Positions 5,596 through 6,047 of a stretch of 6,047 nucleotides of DNA are shown here, one piece after another; within the stretch, counting starts at the first letter, position 1, and each line of letters starts with the position of its first letter. Both the position numbers and the translations under genes were made by a program. The notes beneath the pieces were generated by a model. That model worked only from the letters and a program-made list of their open reading frames with translations. It ran no database searches and was not told the origin of the DNA. Origin of the DNA: Anaerolineaceae bacterium (lineage in GTDB: Bacteria > Chloroflexota > Anaerolineae > Anaerolineales > Anaerolineaceae); contig DQHW01000042.1 of the NCBI GenBank assembly GCA_003524305.1, positions 31,140-37,186 on the forward strand, read 5' to 3'.

Positions 5596-5629
5596 AATAA
5601 ACTCCTTATACTGAATTAGATTAGAAACC

Positions 5630-5658
5630 TTGCCTTTGCAAGAATTTAGTTATATAAT
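5630..5658 (+). promoter_or_regulatory. Probable promoter of the MarR-type gene
   Basis: A -35-like TTGCCT (5630-5635) is followed after 17 bases by a perfect -10 hexamer TATAAT (5653-5658). RNA would start near 5665, about 33 bases before the ATG. The -35 hexamer is part of a small inverted repeat (TTGC, four bases, GCAA; 5630-5641), a possible operator half. Confidence 0.6.
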
Positions 5659-5659
5659 A

Positions 5660-5688
5660 AAGATACTTCATAATAAAGGTAATGTCAA
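5660..5688 (-). promoter_or_regulatory. Probable promoter of the DUF1801 gene
   Basis: On the minus strand a perfect -35 hexamer TTGACA (5683-5688) is followed after 17 bases by TATCTT (5660-5665, four of six positions). RNA would start near 5653, leaving a leader of about 58 bases. It overlaps the plus-strand MarR promoter: the two -10 boxes are separated by a single base, so only one polymerase can occupy the site at a time. Confidence 0.6.
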
Positions 5689-5697
5689 GAGGCATTT

Positions 5698-6047
5698 ATG
5701 ACAAATTCGATAAAAATAGATTTAAAGAAACGGGCTTTGAATGCAGTCAGAGATTATGGCGTTCATTTGACGCTTTTTAGAAATGCAATGAACGATTGGG
5801 CAGGCCTTAATGCAACCGATATGGAATGTCTCAGATATTTATTTCTCAAAGGCATTTCAACACCTTCGCTGCTTGCAAGACTTACTGGTCTTACTTCAGG
5901 TGCAACGACGGCCATGCTTGATCGGCTCGAAAAAGCCGGTTTGGTAGAGCGACGACCGAATCCTGATGATCGCCGCGGAACTCTGATAGTTCCTGCAAAA
6001 TCGAGTTCTGAAAAGGCCGCCTCTTGGTTTGAATCGGCAAGAAATGC
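5698..6047 (+). CDS. MarR-family transcriptional regulator (3' end missing)
   Basis: The frame starts at an ATG (5698-5700), preceded by AAGAGG five bases upstream, and continues past the right edge, giving 116 complete codons. Residues 37-98 form a MarR-type winged helix-turn-helix: LNATDMECLRYLFLKG (helix 2), then STPSLLARLTGLTSGATTAM (helices 3 and 4, the latter for DNA recognition), then LDRLEKAGLVERRPNPDDRRG, with the D90-D91-R92-R93 wing motif typical of the family, and a final strand TLIVP. The N-terminal helix and part of the C-terminal dimerisation helix are present; about 30-40 residues are missing. MarR proteins are dimeric repressors released by small ligands and often repress themselves and a divergent neighbour. 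Here the neighbour is the DUF1801 gene with an overlapping promoter, so control of both genes is likely but not shown. The ligand is unknown. Confidence 0.88.
   Translation, partial: MTNSIKIDLKKRALNAVRDYGVHLTLFRNAMNDWAGLNATDMECLRYLFLKGISTPSLLARLTGLTSGATTAMLDRLEKAGLVERRPNPDDRRGTLIVPAKSSSEKAASWFESARN

Overview
This 6-kb window looks like part of a bacterial chromosome of moderate GC content, densely packed with short single-domain accessory genes. Nine genes and one gene remnant lie on the minus strand. The only plus-strand gene is a MarR-type regulator cut by the right edge. The mix of families, and above all a lipoprotein built like the small haem-binding lipoproteins I associate with Anaerolineae, suggests a Chloroflexota (Anaerolineae-like) genome. 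That assignment is an inference: there is no rRNA or marker gene here to settle it.

Layout from left to right, with minus-strand genes read right to left: a nucleotidyltransferase (start 670, 3' end beyond the left edge); a DinB-family protein 54 bases upstream of it, probably co-transcribed; a lipoprotein whose C-terminal domain resembles a c-type cytochrome domain that has lost its CxxCH haem motif; a YdeI/OmdA-family protein; a complex hairpin region that probably terminates the next gene; an isoprenylcysteine-methyltransferase-like membrane protein; a DUF3788 protein; a YhbS-like GNAT acetyltransferase; the C-terminal remnant of a second GNAT gene; a six-helix membrane protein (probably DUF7010); a strong intrinsic terminator; and a DUF1801 (YdhG-like) protein. 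The divergent MarR gene follows. In the 102-base gap between DUF1801 and MarR, two good sigma-70-type promoters overlap head-on, so the regulator probably controls itself and the DUF1801 gene.

No metabolic pathway links these genes. They are mostly stand-alone enzymes or small proteins of the kind found in accessory regions and integron cassette arrays (nucleotidyltransferase, DinB, acetyltransferase, DUF1801, YdeI). I looked for integron attC core sites between them and found no convincing pair. No tRNA, rRNA, CRISPR array, transposase or insertion-sequence end was seen. No gap exceeds 300 bases; the largest (2406-2620, 215 bases) holds the hairpin region and AT-rich sequence.

The observations most worth a second look are the haem-motif-less cytochrome-like lipoprotein, the decayed second acetyltransferase overlapping the 3' end of the membrane-protein gene, and the overlapping divergent promoters at the MarR gene. 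I found no clear evidence of a new multi-gene system.
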